A DNA stretch of 35,967 nt, taken from JAEUOS01 sp031423955 (lineage in GTDB: Bacteria > Pseudomonadota > Gammaproteobacteria > Burkholderiales > JAEUOS01). Numbering within the stretch: the stretch's first letter is position 1; the number at the start of each line of letters is the position of its first letter. The stretch spans positions 1 to 35,967 of the forward strand of contig JANPGJ010000041.1 in NCBI GenBank assembly GCA_031423955.1, given 5' to 3'. Of this stretch, positions 33,587-35,967 are shown one piece after another. The notes under the pieces are model-generated. The model saw only the letters and a list, made by a program, of their open reading frames with translations, made no database searches and was not told the origin of the DNA. The position numbers were made by a program, and so were the translations under genes.

Positions 33587-34611
33587 ACGCGCCGTCGAAT
33601 CCGGCAGTGGGCGGCAATCAGCGCGTCGGCCTGCCGCGCAGCGCGTGGATCGCTTTGGTCCTGCTGGGCGCTGCGGTGCTGGTGATCGCACCGTTCCTGG
33701 TCAAGAACTACCGCGTGTTCCAGTTCAATCTGGTCCTGATCTACGCGGTTGCGATCCTGGGTCTCAACATCCTGACCGGTTTCAACGGCCAGATCTCGCT
33801 GGGCCATGGTGCCTTCTATGCCGTCGGCGCCTATTGCGCGGCGATCATGATGGACAAGTTCGGCCTGCCGTACTGGAGCACCCTGCTGCCGGCGGCGCTG
33901 GCGTGCTTCGCGGTCGGCTTCCTGATGGGCTTCCCGGCCCTGCGTCTGGAAGGGCATTATCTGGCGCTGGCCACGCTGGCGCTTGCGCTTGCCACGCCGC
34001 AACTCTTGAAGCACAAGAAAATCGAAGACTGGACCGGCGGCGTGCAGGGCATCGTGCTGACCAAGCCTGAGCCGCCATTTGAGTTTGAACTGTTCGGCAC
34101 AGCGCTGAACGATGATCGTTGGTTGTACTTTGTCAGCCTGGGCGTGACCCTGCTGATGTTCCTGATCGCCTGGAACCTGTTGCACGGGCGAGTCGGGAGG
34201 GCATTGATCGCGATCCGCGACCACCCGGTGGCGGCCGCCGCGATGGGCATCAACCTGCCGGTATTCAAGTCGATGGCCTTTGGCGTATCGGCGGCATTCA
34301 CCGGCGTGGCCGGCGCCATGAGCGCGGTGGTGGTGGCCTTCGTCGCCCCCGACAGCTTCTCGTCGTTCCTGTCGATCACTTTCCTGGTCGGGTTGGTTGT
34401 TGGCGGGCTGGCGTCGATTCCCGGTGCGATCTTTGGCGCCATCTTCATCCAGTTCGTGCCCAACATCGCCGACCAGATCTCGAAATCGGCGCCGTGGGCG
34501 ATCTACGGTGTATTCCTGATCGTCTTCATGTACGTTATGCCGGGTGGGGTGGCCGGACTGGGGCGCAAGCTGTGGTTGTGGCAAGGCAAGGCGCGTGCGC
34601 GGCGAAAGTGA
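33583..34611 (+). CDS. livM: Branched-chain amino acid-type ABC transporter permease LivM
   Basis: A 342-residue permease. Family signatures include ILGLNILTGFNGQISLGHGA, GFPALRLEGHYLALATLALA, RALIAIRDHPVAAAAMGIN (coupling loop) and VGGLASIPGAIFGAIFI. The ATG at 33583 overlaps the livH stop by four bases (ATGA). It forms the membrane channel with LivH. The next gene, encoding the receptor, begins 42 bp downstream with its own strong ribosome site. Confidence 0.95.
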   Translation: MNAPSNPAVGGNQRVGLPRSAWIALVLLGAAVLVIAPFLVKNYRVFQFNLVLIYAVAILGLNILTGFNGQISLGHGAFYAVGAYCAAIMMDKFGLPYWSTLLPAALACFAVGFLMGFPALRLEGHYLALATLALALATPQLLKHKKIEDWTGGVQGIVLTKPEPPFEFELFGTALNDDRWLYFVSLGVTLLMFLIAWNLLHGRVGRALIAIRDHPVAAAAMGINLPVFKSMAFGVSAAFTGVAGAMSAVVVAFVAPDSFSSFLSITFLVGLVVGGLASIPGAIFGAIFIQFVPNIADQISKSAPWAIYGVFLIVFMYVMPGGVAGLGRKLWLWQGKARARRK

Positions 34612-34652
34612 TCGCGGCGTCATGGTTTTTCATATCTTCAAAGGAGAGCATC

Positions 34653-35967
34653 ATGAGACAAGGCACTCGTCGTACCGCACTCAAACTTTCACTGGCCGGT
34701 CTCGTCGCCGCGACGCTTGGCGGGCCCGCGCATGCGCAGAAGAAATACGATCCCGGCGCCACCGATACCGAGATCAAGATCGGCAACATCAATCCCTACT
34801 CCGGACCGGCTTCCGCCTACGGCGCGATTGGCAAGGCGATTGGCGCCTATTTCGACAAGATCAACGCCGAGGGCGGCATCAATGGCCGCAAGATCAAGTA
34901 CATCTCGGTGGACGACGGCTACAACCCGGCCAAGACCGTCGAGATGGCGAGGAAGCTCGTCGAGGAGGACGAGGTCCTGTTGCTGTTTCAGCCGCTGGGC
35001 ACGCCGCCCAACTCGGCGATCCACAAGTACATGAACTCCAAGAAGGTGCCGCAATTGTTCGTTGCCACCGGCGCCACCAAATGGGGTGATCCGAAGAATT
35101 TCCCGTGGACCATGGGCTGGCAACCCAACTACCAGTCTGAAGGCAAGATCTACGCGTCCCATCTGCTCGAGACCAAGCCTGGCGCAAAGATCGGCATCCT
35201 GATGCAGAACGACGACTACGGCAAGGACTATGTCAAGGGCTTCAAGGACGGTCTTGGTGCCAAGGCCAAGACCATGATCGTCTCCGAGGTCACCTATGAG
35301 GTCACCGACCCCACGGTGGACAGCCAGATGGTGAGCCTGAAGGCCTCGGGCGCCGACACCTTTTTCAACGTTACCACGCCGAAATTCGCCGCCCAGGCCA
35401 TCAAGAAGGCCGCCGAGATCGGCTGGAAGCCGCTGCATTACCTCAACAGCGTTTCCAACGCGGCCGGGTCGGTGATGGTGCCGGCGGGTGCGGAAAACGG
35501 CATCGGTGTCATCTCGGCCTTCTACCTCAAGGACCCGACCGATCCGCAATGGGAAAACACGCCGGAATACAAGGAATGGCTGGCGTGGATGGGCAAGTAC
35601 CACCCGCAGGGCAACCTCAAGGACAACTTCAACGTCTACGGTTATACGGTGGCGCAGACGCTGGTGCAGGTCCTGAAGCAGGCAGGCAACACCCTCACGC
35701 GCGCCAACGTCATGAAACAGGCCGCCAGCCTGGACATGGTTTCACCGATGCTGCTGCCCGGCATCCGCGTCAAGACCGGACCGAATGACTTCTATCCGCT
35801 CGAGCAGGAACAACTGGCGCGCTGGAACGGCAAGACCTGGGATCTGTTTGGCATGGCCTACGGCAAGTTGGAGGATGGCTCGCCGCGCGCCGGCCGGCGC
35901 GCGGCCTGTCGATTCAGGTTCAGTCCAGTTTCAGCGGCCGCGCCGCGGCGCCCCAGTGCTCGTGCTC
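34653..35967 (+). CDS. LivK-type periplasmic branched-chain amino acid/aromatic acid-binding protein (no stop within window)
   Basis: Type I periplasmic binding protein of the liv transporter. The N-terminus TRRTALKLSLAGLVAATLGG is a signal peptide with a twin-arginine look (RRTALK), cleavage near AHAQKK. Family segments: IKIGNINPYSGPASAYGAIG, YFDKINAEGGINGRKI, GILMQNDDYGKDYVKGFKDG. The mature fold should close around RWNGKTWDLFG, near residue 398. Instead the frame stays open to the window end, giving at least 40 further residues rich in Arg, Ala and Pro across a perfect palindrome and the tail of an opposite gene. No plus-strand stop occurs in any frame after about 35850. A lost stop, an upstream frameshift or an edge artefact are possible. 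The ATG at 34653 has AAGGAG six bases upstream. Confidence 0.9.
   Translation, partial: MRQGTRRTALKLSLAGLVAATLGGPAHAQKKYDPGATDTEIKIGNINPYSGPASAYGAIGKAIGAYFDKINAEGGINGRKIKYISVDDGYNPAKTVEMARKLVEEDEVLLLFQPLGTPPNSAIHKYMNSKKVPQLFVATGATKWGDPKNFPWTMGWQPNYQSEGKIYASHLLETKPGAKIGILMQNDDYGKDYVKGFKDGLGAKAKTMIVSEVTYEVTDPTVDSQMVSLKASGADTFFNVTTPKFAAQAIKKAAEIGWKPLHYLNSVSNAAGSVMVPAGAENGIGVISAFYLKDPTDPQWENTPEYKEWLAWMGKYHPQGNLKDNFNVYGYTVAQTLVQVLKQAGNTLTRANVMKQAASLDMVSPMLLPGIRVKTGPNDFYPLEQEQLARWNGKTWDLFGMAYGKLEDGSPRAGRRAACRFRFSPVSAAAPRRPSARA
35882..35905. repeat. 24-bp perfect palindrome near the end of livK
   Basis: Left arm GCCGCGCGCCGG (35882-35893) is followed directly by its exact reverse complement (35894-35905). 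It would form a very stable GC hairpin. It lies where a terminator between two convergent genes is expected, yet no T-run follows and the livK frame reads through it. Confidence 0.7.
35920..35967 (-). CDS. C-terminal end of a convergent gene, product unknown (partial)
   Basis: On the minus strand, 15 codons ending EHEHWGAAARPLKLD are followed by a TGA at 35922-35920. The balanced composition and natural-looking terminus, 14 bases from a palindrome, suggest the true end of a gene that lies beyond the window. It is far too short to name. Confidence 0.3.
   Translation of the reverse strand, partial: EHEHWGAAARPLKLD

Overview
The window is high-GC DNA, probably from a betaproteobacterium of the order Burkholderiales. 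The best indicator is three stand-alone Bug/TctC-type periplasmic receptors without their membrane partners, a gene family greatly expanded in that order. A TRAP transporter, a complete liv-type ABC transporter and many acid-catabolism enzymes fit a soil or water heterotroph that scavenges organic acids. I saw no tRNA, rRNA, CRISPR array, transposase or phage gene, and no gene-free stretch longer than 300 bases.

Layout. 1-3651: catalase-peroxidase katG behind an AT-rich promoter, a terminator, then a Bcr/CflA-like MFS exporter. 3749-8879: a thiamine-diphosphate enzyme divergent from a Bug receptor, then a nucleoside phosphorylase convergent with an M28 peptidase. 8937-9641: a HigBA-type toxin-antitoxin (TA) module whose toxin gene is frameshifted by a 4-bp duplication. 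9719-13022: two Bug receptors around an exported NHL beta-propeller, all on the minus strand. 13065-14548: a PIN toxin with a Phd/YefM-type antitoxin, head to head with the decayed remains of a nucleotidyltransferase/HEPN pair. 14631-20487: a minus-strand GntR regulator, DsbA-like protein and very large FAD/Fe-S dehydrogenase, divergent from a serine-glyoxylate-type aminotransferase. The shared 159-bp intergenic region holds two inverted operator copies, one on each -10 box. 20573-26818: an exported sialidase-like propeller, divergent from a TRAP transporter (dctP, dctQ, dctM) followed by a cupin and an amidohydrolase. 26839-27682: a short tandem repeat and a VapBC module. 27809-30964: a crotonase and an exported TPR-CHAT caspase-like protein. 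31094-35967: livG, livF, livH, livM and a livK-type receptor that runs off the window, with the last codons of a convergent gene at the edge.

How the genes work together. Most of the window is uptake and breakdown of small organic acids: receptors and transporters next to the enzymes that probably process their cargo. The aminotransferase and the D-2-hydroxyacid dehydrogenase-like flavoprotein look like one regulon controlled by the GntR protein. The TRAP genes, cupin and amidohydrolase look like one operon. Four TA loci, two of them damaged, lie between the metabolic blocks and mark likely insertion and decay points.

I did not find a clearly new multi-gene system. The most unusual local structures are: a 28-codon mini-cistron built from five 18-bp repeats that joins dctQ to dctM with a 4-base overlap at each end; the symmetrical operator/promoter pair at 19111-19197 with a probably leaderless regulator mRNA; and the two fossil TA loci, whose inactivating changes can be located to the base.
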